From Clostridiaceae bacterium (lineage in GTDB: Bacteria; Bacillota; Clostridia; Oscillospirales; Butyricicoccaceae), in contig JAEDEU010000076.1 of assembly GCA_016293155.1 (NCBI GenBank), positions 1 through 7,147 on the forward strand: DNA of 7,147 bases. Direction: 5' to 3'. Positions 1 to 6,677 of this stretch are shown here, piece by piece (the stretch's first letter is position 1; every line of letters begins with the position of its first letter). Below the pieces are notes generated by a model, which did not search any database, had not been told where the DNA came from, and saw only the letters and a program-made list of their open reading frames with translations. The position numbers and the translations under genes are program-made.

Positions 1-752
1 ACGGACAGACATTTTCCCGTAGACGGATCAATGTCAAACAGCACGCCGCACATGGAGCATTCGCCCTCTGCCGGCTCAAAATAGCTGGTCAGATCGCCGC
101 GGAACATGGCGACCGACTGCTCCGGACGCACACCGAGCACGGACCAGACCGGACCGGTCATGCCGATATCCGTCAGATATCCGGTGCCCTTGGGATTCAC
201 CCGCTCGTCCGCGGTCTGCACATGGGTGTGCGTGCCGTAGACGGCGGAGACGCGCCCGTCCAGATAGTATCCCATCGCCAGCTTTTCCGAGGTCGCATTG
301 GCATGGAACTCGCATACGGCGATGTCATACCGTCCCTCATACTCCCGCAGAATGCGGTCAGCCCGCAGGAACGGATTGTCCGGACCATACTGCATATCAC
401 AGCGTCCGATCAGCTCAAACACCAGCACGCGCCAGCCTGCGGCATCATAAATGCCTGCGCCCGTGCCGGGCAGCTGCGGCGCCAGATTCGCCGGACGGAG
501 AATATATCGGTTATCATCCAGATACGGCGCAATCTGCTGCTTGCGAAAGGTATGATTGCCCAGTGTAATGACATCCGCACCGCAGTCGAACAGATAATCC
601 GCCTGTTTTGGCGTAATGCCCACGCCCGCAGCGTTTTCCCCGTTGACGATGGTGAGGTCCGCGCCGTATTTGCGCTTGACCTGACGCAGCAGCCGATGGA
701 CGGTATCCAGACCGGGCTGAGAGACTACATCTCCGATCGCCAGAATTTTCAT
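1..752 (-). CDS. YmdB-family (TIGR00282-type) metallophosphoesterase, 3' end cut by the window edge
   Basis: A reading frame with 250 complete codons runs off the left edge without a stop. YmdB proteins are about 260-265 residues, so only about a dozen C-terminal residues are missing. The calcineurin-like metal ligands appear in family order: D8 (IGDVV), E39-N40 (NGENAAG), N66-H67 (LGNH), H150 (EFHA), and H175/H177 (GTHTHVQTAD). These positions nearly match those I recall for Bacillus subtilis YmdB, a 2',3'-cyclic nucleotide phosphodiesterase that influences biofilm formation and sporulation. The block after GNH reads TFRKQQI rather than the more usual TWDKKEI. The ATG shares its A with the prs TGA stop (TGATG), implying translational coupling and a shared operon. 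Family assignment is firm; the physiological substrate in this organism is inferred. Confidence 0.93.
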   Translation of the reverse strand, partial: MKILAIGDVVSQPGLDTVHRLLRQVKRKYGADLTIVNGENAAGVGITPKQADYLFDCGADVITLGNHTFRKQQIAPYLDDNRYILRPANLAPQLPGTGAGIYDAAGWRVLVFELIGRCDMQYGPDNPFLRADRILREYEGRYDIAVCEFHANATSEKLAMGYYLDGRVSAVYGTHTHVQTADERVNPKGTGYLTDIGMTGPVWSVLGVRPEQSVAMFRGDLTSYFEPAEGECSMCGVLFDIDPSTGKCLS

Positions 753-1711
753 CAGTCAAACAGCGGAGAAACGGAAACCTCTTCATAAATGCGTGCAATC
801 GCCTCGGTAAAGACCGGAGCAACCGGCAGCACGTTAATCATCGGAATTTCCTTCTCCGGGGTAAGCGGAATCGGGTCAAGAACGGTCAGCTCCTTGATGA
901 CGCTGTCCTGCAGGCGCTGAATCGCCGGACCGGACATAACCGCGTGGGTTGCGCAGGCATAGACCTCGGTTGCGCCGCCCTTTTCGATGAGCGCCTCTGC
1001 TGCATGGCACAGGGTGCCTGCGGTATCAATGAGGTCGTCACAGATAATGCAGCGCTTGCCGCGGACATCGCCGATGATGTTCATAACCTCGGAGACATTT
1101 GCACGCGGACGGCGCTTGTCGATGATTGCCAGCGGGTAGTCCAGCTTTTCGCAGAACTTGCGCGCACGGCTGACCGAGCCCAGATCCGGGGATACGATCA
1201 CGGTATCCTCACGACCGCGGCCGAACTTGCCTGCGATATACGGAATGAGCACGGATGCACCCATCAGGTTGTCCACCGGAATATCGAAGAAGCCCTGGAG
1301 CTGATGTGCGTGCAGATCCATCGTCAGCACGCGGTCTGCGCCTGCTGCGGTGATGATGTTTGCAACCAGCTTTGCGGAAATCGGATCACGCGCCTTGGTC
1401 TTGCGGTCCTGACGCGCATAGCCGAAATACGGAATGACGGCAGTGATACGGCCTGCGGATGCGCGCTTACATGCGTCGATCATGATGAGCAGCTCCATCA
1501 GGTTGTCGTTGACCGGAGCGCAGGTAGACTGTACCAGGAATACGTCCGAGCCGCGTACGGATTCGCTGATGGAAACGGAAACCTCACCGTCTGCGAAGTG
1601 ACCGACAGTGCACTTGCTCAGCGGAAGACCAAGTGCGGAAGCAATCTGCATTGCCAGCGCCGGGTGAGAATTGCCGGCCAGAATCTTAATGTTTTTACCA
1701 TGAGAGATCAT
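752..1711 (-). CDS. prs: Ribose-phosphate diphosphokinase (PRPP synthetase)
   Basis: A 319-residue protein, the usual length for a class I PRPP synthetase. It transfers pyrophosphate from ATP to ribose 5-phosphate, giving PRPP for purine, pyrimidine, histidine, tryptophan and NAD synthesis in the cytosol. Visible motifs are the ATP-binding YARQDRK (98-104), metal-binding DLHAHQ (132-137), SPDLGSVSRAR (174-184), the flexible catalytic loop around DKRRP (198-202), and the PRPP-binding loop DDLIDTAGT (225-233). SPDLGS replaces the SPDHGG of bacilli; I take it as a lineage variant. The ATG at 1711 has an AGGGGG ribosome binding site 10 bases upstream. The gene lies 85 bases downstream of glmU, an order conserved in many Gram-positives, with no obvious promoter of its own, so it is probably cotranscribed. 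Its stop overlaps the start of the ymdB-like gene. Confidence 0.97.
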   Translation of the reverse strand: MISHGKNIKILAGNSHPALAMQIASALGLPLSKCTVGHFADGEVSVSISESVRGSDVFLVQSTCAPVNDNLMELLIMIDACKRASAGRITAVIPYFGYARQDRKTKARDPISAKLVANIITAAGADRVLTMDLHAHQLQGFFDIPVDNLMGASVLIPYIAGKFGRGREDTVIVSPDLGSVSRARKFCEKLDYPLAIIDKRRPRANVSEVMNIIGDVRGKRCIICDDLIDTAGTLCHAAEALIEKGGATEVYACATHAVMSGPAIQRLQDSVIKELTVLDPIPLTPEKEIPMINVLPVAPVFTEAIARIYEEVSVSPLFD

Positions 1712-1766
1712 TCGAGTGTTACCCCCTGCATAGTGTGCATAATTGGATTGGATTCATACTATTTTC

Positions 1767-1782
1767 AGCTGCCGCAGCAGCT
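1767..1782. other. Perfect hairpin in the glmU-prs spacer
   Basis: AGCTGC-CGCA-GCAGCT forms a 6-bp perfect stem with a 4-base loop in the 85-base spacer between the glmU-like stop and the prs start. In the mRNA direction (minus) it is not followed by a U tract, so it should not stop the operon transcript. In the plus direction it is followed by a T-rich run (1783-1795), so it could end antisense transcription. It could also be an mRNA processing or stability element. The fold is seen in the sequence; the role is inferred. Confidence 0.4.
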
Positions 1783-1796
1783 TTCTATCTTTTTTG

Positions 1797-2990
1797 TTAG
1801 TCTGCGGACTGTCCGTGCATCCGGCGGCGGCGGTCGTTCCAGCCTTCCTTGTTGTCCTGACGGATACGTGCCACGCAGAGTGCGCCGTCCGGTACATTGC
1901 GGGTGACGGTTGTTCCGGCAGCGGTGAGCACGCGCTTGCCCAGCTCCAGCGGAGCGACCAGATTGGTATTGCAGCCGATGAAGCAGTCATCACCGATGGT
2001 GGTCTTGCTCTTGACATAGCCGTCATAATTGACCACAACCGTGCCGCAGCCGAAGTTGACGCGCTCGCCGACCTCGGCATCACCGATGTAGGTCAGATGA
2101 GATACTTTGGTATCGTTGCCGATCTGCGCCTTTTTCAGCTCGACGAAATCGCCGATGCGGGTGCGGTCGCCGATGGTGCAGCCCGGGCGGACATACGCAA
2201 ACGGACCCACGGTTGCATCGCAGCCCACACTGCTTTCATAGATCTGAGCGCTGTTGACGTTCGTGCGGTCGCCCACGGTTGCCTGCTCGATCAGACTGTT
2301 CGGGCCGATGGTGCAGCCCGCGCCGATGGTACAGCCCGGGCGGATAATCGTCCCCGGCAGAATCACCGTACCCGCGCCGATGGATGCATCCGGTGCAATG
2401 TAGGTGTCCTCCGGTGCAAAAATGCTGACGCCCTGATCCATCAGCCGGAAGTTGATGGCGGTCATGAGGTTCTTCTGTGCCTGATATGCCTGCCGTCCGC
2501 CGGTCACTGCCGTATGCGGAACGGAATAGCTCTGTGCACCGCAGACGATATCCGGCAGCTGCCGAGCGCCGTTTGCGAGCGCGGTTTCCAGCTGTGCGCG
2601 GCTGATAACGGCGGCATGATATACACCGTCAGACGCGCCTCCGAGTGCGACCGCAGGCACACCACTCTGCCGGTAGGCATGAAGCAGCGGCGCATAGTCC
2701 GTCACCTCCGGAATCGGATCTGCCGCGATCAGATAATCTTCGGCATCCGAAATGGTCAGGCACTGCTCCAGCATGGTGCGCATATCCGCACCGTTCGGAA
2801 CTGTGACCTCCTGCACGCCGTCCGGCGCCTGTTCGTCCGCTTCCTTCACATAGTAAACACTGCCGTGCTTTGCCATCGCATCTGCGGTCAGCTGACCTGC
2901 TGTGGAGAACAGGACGGTGCGCTGCGCGGCATAGAGACCGTCTGCTCCGCAGCGTCCGCCCAAAAGCACGGAAATCAAACTTGAAGACAT
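1797..2990 (-). CDS. glmU: GlmU-like glucosamine-1-phosphate N-acetyltransferase with eroded uridylyltransferase domain
   Basis: A 397-residue protein; bifunctional GlmU is usually about 450-460. Residues about 190-397 form the left-handed beta-helix acetyltransferase domain, which makes GlcNAc-1-phosphate for UDP-GlcNAc and peptidoglycan. Counterparts of the E. coli active-site residues are R268 (YVRPG), K286 (ELKK), H298 and Y301 (SHLTYIGD), N312, N321-Y322 (VNYDG) and R375, with KEGW at 381-384. The N-terminal part (1-190) aligns only loosely with the pyrophosphorylase domain: SVLLGGRCGAD stands where LAAGxGTRM should be, AADPIP where GDTPL should be, and the QxGTAHA and YGRI blocks are absent. 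It probably cannot make UDP-GlcNAc. The start at 2990 is chosen because AGAAAGGA lies 7 bases upstream; the longer frame from 3074 would run through the promoter. First gene of the glmU-prs-ymdB operon. Confidence 0.9.
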   Translation of the reverse strand: MSSSLISVLLGGRCGADGLYAAQRTVLFSTAGQLTADAMAKHGSVYYVKEADEQAPDGVQEVTVPNGADMRTMLEQCLTISDAEDYLIAADPIPEVTDYAPLLHAYRQSGVPAVALGGASDGVYHAAVISRAQLETALANGARQLPDIVCGAQSYSVPHTAVTGGRQAYQAQKNLMTAINFRLMDQGVSIFAPEDTYIAPDASIGAGTVILPGTIIRPGCTIGAGCTIGPNSLIEQATVGDRTNVNSAQIYESSVGCDATVGPFAYVRPGCTIGDRTRIGDFVELKKAQIGNDTKVSHLTYIGDAEVGERVNFGCGTVVVNYDGYVKSKTTIGDDCFIGCNTNLVAPLELGKRVLTAAGTTVTRNVPDGALCVARIRQDNKEGWNDRRRRMHGQSAD

Positions 2991-3011
2991 GTCGGTTTCC
3001 TTTCTAACTGT

Positions 3012-3035
3012 GCGCAGTCCGTCCGACGGATGCGC
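3012..3035 (-). promoter_or_regulatory. Hairpin in the 5' leader of the glmU operon
   Basis: GCGCA pairs with TGCGC, and TCCG with CGGA inside it. This gives a 9-bp stem with one bulged base and a 5-base loop, between the predicted transcription start (about 3051) and the glmU ribosome binding site. It is not followed by a U tract in the mRNA, so it is not a terminator. It may stabilise the leader or bind a regulator. I do not recognise it as a known riboswitch, and it is not the glmS ribozyme. Confidence 0.4.
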
Positions 3036-3057
3036 CTGTCTTTTTTCGTTTCGACCG

Positions 3058-3085
3058 ATTGTACAAACGCACATTTTTCCGTCAA
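3058..3085 (-). promoter_or_regulatory. Predicted sigma-A promoter of the glmU-prs-ymdB operon
   Basis: On the minus strand TTGACG (-35, 3080-3085) and TACAAT (-10, 3058-3063) are separated by 16 bases, about 68 bases upstream of the glmU start. The -35 matches consensus at 5 of 6 positions and the -10 at 5 of 6. A second AT-rich TATAAT-like hexamer lies further upstream on the same strand near 3104-3109, but no good -35 element goes with it. Confidence 0.6.
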
Positions 3086-3179
3086 GAAACGATACGGTTA
3101 TATTATACTACTCGGAAGTCAAAAAATCATCAGTAAATCCATAAAATTTCTGCATTGCATTTGCACATAACCTATACAT

Positions 3180-3208
3180 TTGACACCAAATATGCCGCAT
3201 TGTATAAT
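3180..3208 (+). promoter_or_regulatory. Perfect-consensus sigma-A promoter of the dnaD-like/loader operon
   Basis: TTGACA (3180-3185) and TATAAT (3203-3208) are separated by exactly 17 bases, matching the housekeeping consensus at all 12 positions. Transcription should start near 3215, leaving a leader of about 60 bases. It diverges from the glmU promoter about 95 bases away. Confidence 0.85.
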
Positions 3209-3222
3209 GAACAGGTAAAGCT

Positions 3223-3239
3223 GCCGCCCGGAGAGCGGC
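3223..3239 (+). promoter_or_regulatory. Hairpin in the leader of the dnaD-like gene
   Basis: GCCGC (3223-3227) pairs with GCGGC (3235-3239) around a 7-base loop, with a further GC/GC pair outside a T-T mismatch. It lies just after the predicted transcription start and about 20 bases before the AAGGAG ribosome binding site. There is no U tract, so it is not a terminator. Its role is unknown; a stabilising 5' hairpin is the simplest reading. Confidence 0.35.
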
Positions 3240-3273
3240 TGCAATCTACCCAAATGTGAAAAGGAGCTGTCCC

Positions 3274-4263
3274 ATGTCTCTGTTGACTCTTGTGCCCAAC
3301 GGCGGTGAATTCTGCGTCCTGCGTGCAGACATCGCGGACCGCCTGATCTCCAGCGGTGACGGAGACGGCGCACTGTTATATTTATATCTGATTCGAAAGT
3401 CTACGGTCTTTGACGAGCAGACCGCCATGCGCGAGCTGGGTATGGACCGCGCCCGCTTTGAACGCGCGGTGCATACCTTGAAAAGTATTCAGGTGGTTTC
3501 CGCCCCGTCGGCTGCCGTGCCCCGTGCGCGCGCAGAGGACGCGCCCAAATATACCTCAACCGAAATCGCCGCACGCCGCGCCGCCGATCACCGGTTTGAT
3601 GCGGTCTGTCATAGTGCGGAATCCGTCCTCGGGCGCACCCTGACCGCCTCCGCGCTCAAAACGCTGTATACTGCCTATGAGCACCTCGGACTGCCCGCGG
3701 ATGTGCTCATCGACCTGCTGGCGTATCTGGGGCGCGAAAAACACCCGGTCACCCGCCGCGACATCGAGCAGGAGGCGTACCTCTGGGCGGACATGGGTAT
3801 CCTGACCGCCGACGATGCGGCGGAATACCTCGCACGCCGGGAAAACGAAAAGCCGCTCATTGCCGAAATGATGCGCGTACTGGATATGGCGGGACGCGAA
3901 CCGAATCCCAAGGAGTACCGCTTTTTATCCGAGCTGGTGCACAGCGGCTTCACGGCAGAAGCTGTTGCGCTGGCACGCGACAAAATGTATGCACGGCTCG
4001 GAAAATTCAGCTGGAACTATCTGCGCGGCATTTTGCAGCGCTGGCACGAGAAAAATGTGCATACCGCGGAGGAAATCACGGCGCTCGAGCCGGCCGTGCA
4101 GACCACCCCACACGGCAGTCTGCCCGCCGCGCCCGGCACGCACCCGACTGCGCCCGCCGCACCGAATCCGGAACAGAATCCCGAGCTGGAGGACTGGGAG
4201 CGCGACTGGCTGAGACAGCAGGAGGCGCGCATCCGCAGACGAAAGGAGAACAACCATGGATAA
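3274..4263 (+). CDS. DnaD-domain primosome protein (two DnaD/DDBH2 repeats)
   Basis: A 329-residue cytosolic protein of the DnaD/DnaB-like family, which remodels DNA and helps recruit the helicase and its loader at origins and stalled forks in Firmicutes. A short winged-helix-like region (about 28-75) is followed by a DnaD domain at about 107-187 (core LGRTLTASALKTLYTAYEHL, ending YLWADMGI). A second lies at about 196-266, carrying the YxxxIxxxW signature (Y249, I253, W257). In the first domain only W171 of that signature remains. A Pro/Ala-rich linker (273-302) leads to a charged, Arg-rich tail. The ATG at 3274 is chosen over one 18 bases upstream because AAGGAG sits 7 bases before it. Its end overlaps the loader gene by 8 bases, fitting one operon. 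I am sure of the family; orthology to B. subtilis DnaD is less sure. Confidence 0.93.
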   Translation: MSLLTLVPNGGEFCVLRADIADRLISSGDGDGALLYLYLIRKSTVFDEQTAMRELGMDRARFERAVHTLKSIQVVSAPSAAVPRARAEDAPKYTSTEIAARRAADHRFDAVCHSAESVLGRTLTASALKTLYTAYEHLGLPADVLIDLLAYLGREKHPVTRRDIEQEAYLWADMGILTADDAAEYLARRENEKPLIAEMMRVLDMAGREPNPKEYRFLSELVHSGFTAEAVALARDKMYARLGKFSWNYLRGILQRWHEKNVHTAEEITALEPAVQTTPHGSLPAAPGTHPTAPAAPNPEQNPELEDWERDWLRQQEARIRRRKENNHG

Positions 4264-5248
4264 AGCCATTCTTTCCGCCGTACTGCGCCGCATGGAGCGC
4301 CGCCGTGCGGATCACGAAGCGCAGGCGGAGCAGCGCCGCTGGGAAGTTGTCAGCAGCATTCCGCGCATCGGTCAGATCGACCGCGAGCTGAAGGGCACTG
4401 CCATCCGCGCCGTGCGCACTGCCTTTGCCTCGGGCGAGGACTCCGCCGCGTCCATCGAGGCGCTGCGCGTCAAAAATCTCGCCCTCCAGCAGGAAAAGCG
4501 CGAGCTGCTGGCAAGGCACGGGTATCCGGCCAATTATCTCGCACCGGTGACGGACTGTGAGCAATGCAAGGATACCGGCTATGTCGGCTCCAAGCTGTGC
4601 GAATGTGTGCGCCGTCAGTGCGCCGAGGAGCAGACTCGCCAGCTGTCCACCATTCTGCCCATTGAAAGCGAGAATTTTTCCACCTTTTCGCTGGACTATT
4701 ACAGCAGCACCGCTGACCGCAGAATCGGCTCCTCTCCCCGCTATGCGATGGAGAACAACCTCAGTGAATGCCGTGCCTTTGCGGATGAATTCGGCAGCCA
4801 TGAGCGCAATCTGCTGCTGTACGGCTCGACCGGACTGGGCAAAACCTTCCTGTCCTCGTGCATCGCACGCGCGGTATCAGAACATGGATTTTCGGTCGCC
4901 TATGACACCGCTATCTCCATTTTTGACCACTATAACACGGTCAAATTCGGCGGTGCAGCATTTGAGCAGTCGTCCGCCGCGCTGGAAAAGTACAAAAATG
5001 CCGACCTGCTCATCATCGACGACCTCGGCACGGAGATGACGACCTCCTTTACGATCTCCTCTCTGTACGACCTCATCAACCGCCGCCTGATGGAGCACCG
5101 CCCGATGATTATCAACACCAATTTGCAGCCTCCCATGCTGGAAAAGCGGTATTCCGAGGCAATCGCTTCGCGCATTTTGGGGCAGTTCATTCAGCTCCGA
5201 TTCCTCGGCACAGACATCCGAAAGCAGAAAAATGCCGAAATCATCTAG
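4256..5248 (+). CDS. DnaC/DnaI-type replicative helicase loader (AAA+ ATPase)
   Basis: A 330-residue AAA+ protein expected to load the DnaB-type replicative helicase onto DNA. The N-terminal half is helical and charged, likely the helicase-binding region. It then has a four-cysteine cluster (C101, C104, C115, C117; CEQCKDTGY then CEC) as in DnaI and related loaders, probably zinc-binding. The ATPase core shows Walker A GSTGLGKT (190-197), Walker B LLIIDDLG (251-258), sensor 1 INTNL (286-290) and the arginine-containing RYSEAIASRILG (298-309). The ATG has AAAGGAG 7 bases upstream and overlaps the stop of the DnaD-like gene, so the two are translated as a unit and probably form one primosome module. 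The family has cousins in phages and transposons (IstB), but the DnaD partner and cysteine cluster favour a chromosomal loader. Confidence 0.94.
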   Translation: MDKAILSAVLRRMERRRADHEAQAEQRRWEVVSSIPRIGQIDRELKGTAIRAVRTAFASGEDSAASIEALRVKNLALQQEKRELLARHGYPANYLAPVTDCEQCKDTGYVGSKLCECVRRQCAEEQTRQLSTILPIESENFSTFSLDYYSSTADRRIGSSPRYAMENNLSECRAFADEFGSHERNLLLYGSTGLGKTFLSSCIARAVSEHGFSVAYDTAISIFDHYNTVKFGGAAFEQSSAALEKYKNADLLIIDDLGTEMTTSFTISSLYDLINRRLMEHRPMIINTNLQPPMLEKRYSEAIASRILGQFIQLRFLGTDIRKQKNAEII

Positions 5249-5340
5249 TCCTCCACCTATCTCTTTTAGTAATTTTTTATAAATTTTCATGTAATGTTTA
5301 CAGTTTGTTAACATTTTCCCAGTCGAAATACAGTATACTA

Positions 5341-5475
5341 AGGGTGGTCAAGGGAAATGCGAGCCCGTGACCCCTCGAAAAAGATATGCCGGTATCTTTT
5401 TCATCTTTGTCCCCCTTTTTTATTTTGTGAAACGTATGCGAACGGAAAGACCGCCTGTGAGGGCGGTTTTTCTAT
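5341..5475 (+). ncRNA. Candidate structured small RNA or leader, family not recognised
   Basis: This stretch follows a TATACT hexamer (5334-5339) and ends in an intrinsic terminator. Two stems are clear. The first pairs GGTCA (5346-5350) with TGACC (5368-5372), has an inner GGG/CCC stem, and extends outward past one bulged T. The second is a 9-bp stem AAAAAGATA (5378-5386) with TATCTTTTT (5393-5401) around a 6-base loop. A C5T6 run follows at 5411-5421. The -35 is poor: the best match, TTAACA at 5308-5313, is 20 bases from the -10. This could be a roughly 130-nt small RNA, or merely the terminator region of the helicase-loader operon. It lies upstream of the sbcD-like gene's own promoter, so a riboswitch for that gene is less likely. 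Confidence 0.35.
5450..5473 (+). terminator. Intrinsic terminator between the helicase-loader and sbcD-like genes
   Basis: ACCGCC (5450-5455) pairs perfectly with GGCGGT (5462-5467) around TGTGAG, followed at once by a T run (5467-5471) and CT. It would end readthrough from the loader operon, or the candidate small RNA, just before the sbcD-like promoter. Confidence 0.85.
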
Positions 5476-5484
5476 GTTTGCATC

Positions 5485-5513
5485 TTTTCATTTTTCGCAA
5501 AAACTGCTATACT
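5485..5513 (+). promoter_or_regulatory. Extended -10 promoter of the sbcD-like gene
   Basis: TATACT (5508-5513) is preceded by TGC, giving an extended -10 element. TTTTCA (5485-5490) lies 17 bases upstream as a weaker -35. Transcription should start near 5520, leaving a leader of about 33 bases. It sits directly after the intrinsic terminator, so the downstream gene is an independent unit. Confidence 0.75.
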
Positions 5514-5552
5514 AGGGACAAACCGCACACGCTTTTGTGAATGGAGGATCCC

Positions 5553-6656
5553 ATGCCAACCATTTTTCATATTGCCGATCTGCACATCGGCGCATCCTTT
5601 GACTCTCTGCCGCCGGAAAAGGCATCCGCTGCGATTTCCATGCAGTTTTCCGCGCTGGACAAGCTGATTCAGCGCGCCAACGACTGCGATGCCGATGCCA
5701 TCCTGATTGCAGGCGACCTGTTCGATTCCCCCACGCCGCGCGCGGATATCGCCTCCGCGGTGTTTGCCACGCTGGGCAAAAGCCGCTGCCCGATCTTTCT
5801 TTCCCCGGGCAACCACGACTATTATTTTTCACAGAGTCCCTATGCGACGCTTCCCCTGCCGTCCTGCCTGACGGTATTTGACGACCGCATTCTCACGCCG
5901 GTCGAGCTGGATGACGGCAGGACTGTCATCTGGGGCGCGGCATTCCAGGCGGCAAAGGCAAATATCCGCCTGAATGCGGAGGTCGATCCGGAAAAGATCA
6001 ACATCTGTGTTCTGCACGGCGAGCTGGGCGGCGACAACGGCTACAACCCGATCTCCGAGCGCGCCGCAATGATCAGCGGCTTTGACTACATCGCGCTCGG
6101 TCACAATCACACCTACAGCGGTATGTTCCGCGCGGGTGACACCGTGCTGTCCTGCCCAGGCTGCTTCTCCCCGACCTCGGTCAATGAGATTGGCGAAAAG
6201 ATTTACCTTACCGGCACAGTCGAGAAGGGCGCAGTCGATCTGCATCCGGTGCGCACGGATGCGCTGTGCTTCCAGCGCTGCTCCATCCGCATGGACGGAA
6301 TGGAATCCGACAAGGCACTTGCAGAAGCACTCAAGCCCCTGCTGCCGCAGCATCCGGAATCCACCTGCTGTGCGCTGACGCTGACGGGCACGCGCAGCTT
6401 TGAGCCGTCCGCCGATCTGCTGCTGAACGCGCTTCAAAATATCTTTTTCCACGCCACCCTGCGCGATGAATCCACGGTTCCGGAAAACCTGCTGCGCTAT
6501 CTGGACGATGAGGGTCTGCGCGGCGAGGTCACCCGCGACCTCAAGGCACGCATCGACGCAAGCGACGAGGTGGACGCAGACAATCTGACGCTCGCGCTCG
6601 AATACGTGCTCGCCGCGCTGGACGGCAGACCCATGACGCGCGAAAGCAAGCTGTAA
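5553..6656 (+). CDS. SbcD/Mre11/YhaO-like DNA repair exonuclease
   Basis: A 367-residue metallophosphoesterase of the SbcD/Mre11 type, the Mn-dependent nuclease that processes DNA ends and hairpins with an SbcC/Rad50-like ATPase. The five phosphoesterase motifs are in order: DLHIG (D9, H11), GDLFD (D55), GNHD (N87, H88), LHGE (H155) and GHNH (H184, H186). Residues about 240-360 match the position of the C-terminal capping region. The length is nearer to YhaO-like proteins than to full SbcD (about 400). The ATG at 5553 is chosen because GGAGG lies 5 bases before it; the ATG at 5541 would overlap that site. No SbcC/YhaN-like gene follows: the next units are a small toxin locus and an opposite-strand gene. 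Nuclease family is firm; precise subfamily and partner are open. Confidence 0.92.
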   Translation: MPTIFHIADLHIGASFDSLPPEKASAAISMQFSALDKLIQRANDCDADAILIAGDLFDSPTPRADIASAVFATLGKSRCPIFLSPGNHDYYFSQSPYATLPLPSCLTVFDDRILTPVELDDGRTVIWGAAFQAAKANIRLNAEVDPEKINICVLHGELGGDNGYNPISERAAMISGFDYIALGHNHTYSGMFRAGDTVLSCPGCFSPTSVNEIGEKIYLTGTVEKGAVDLHPVRTDALCFQRCSIRMDGMESDKALAEALKPLLPQHPESTCCALTLTGTRSFEPSADLLLNALQNIFFHATLRDESTVPENLLRYLDDEGLRGEVTRDLKARIDASDEVDADNLTLALEYVLAALDGRPMTRESKL

Positions 6657-6677
6657 AATCATTTAGAAAGAATAAAT

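Noticed and set aside
222..788. Plus-strand open frame opposite the ymdB-like gene.
   Set aside because: It is antisense to a conserved metallophosphoesterase with every metal ligand in place.
944..1906. Plus-strand open frame of 320 codons opposite prs.
   Set aside because: It is antisense to a prs gene with all motifs intact. Its translation is rich in Cys, His and Arg with no recognisable domain, as expected of the shadow of a G+C-rich gene.
1743..2984. Plus-strand open frame of 413 codons opposite the glmU-like gene.
   Set aside because: It mirrors the hexapeptide-repeat gene, and its repetitive Ala-Asp-Gly runs reflect the hexapeptide repeats on the other strand. It has no convincing ribosome binding site or promoter.
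2991..3074. N-terminal extension of the GlmU-like protein by 28 residues.
   Set aside because: It would start within the predicted promoter and has no ribosome binding site, whereas the ATG at 2990 has AGAAAGGA at good spacing.
2991..3273. A riboswitch or replication origin (DnaA boxes) in the divergent gap beside the replication genes.
   Set aside because: No DnaA-box cluster, DUE-like repeats or known riboswitch core is visible; two promoters and two small leader hairpins account for the stretch.
4076..4801. Minus-strand open frame across the junction of the dnaD-like and loader genes.
   Set aside because: It is a shadow of two confidently identified genes; its composition follows their codon bias.
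5341..5475. SRP RNA, 6S RNA or a known riboswitch for the structured gap.
   Set aside because: None of the conserved cores I know (SRP helix 8, fluoride, preQ1, SAM, THF or guanidine motifs) is present, so only an unassigned RNA is claimed.
5357..5515. A 52-codon plus-strand frame (starting MRARDPSKK) in the gap before the sbcD-like gene.
   Set aside because: Its ATG lies in a hairpin loop with only AGGG at 2 bases spacing, and it reads through a good terminator and into the next promoter. Conservation in relatives could revive it.
5829..6662. Minus-strand open frame of 277 codons opposite the sbcD-like gene.
   Set aside because: The plus strand encodes a nuclease with all five motifs; this frame shows no domain.
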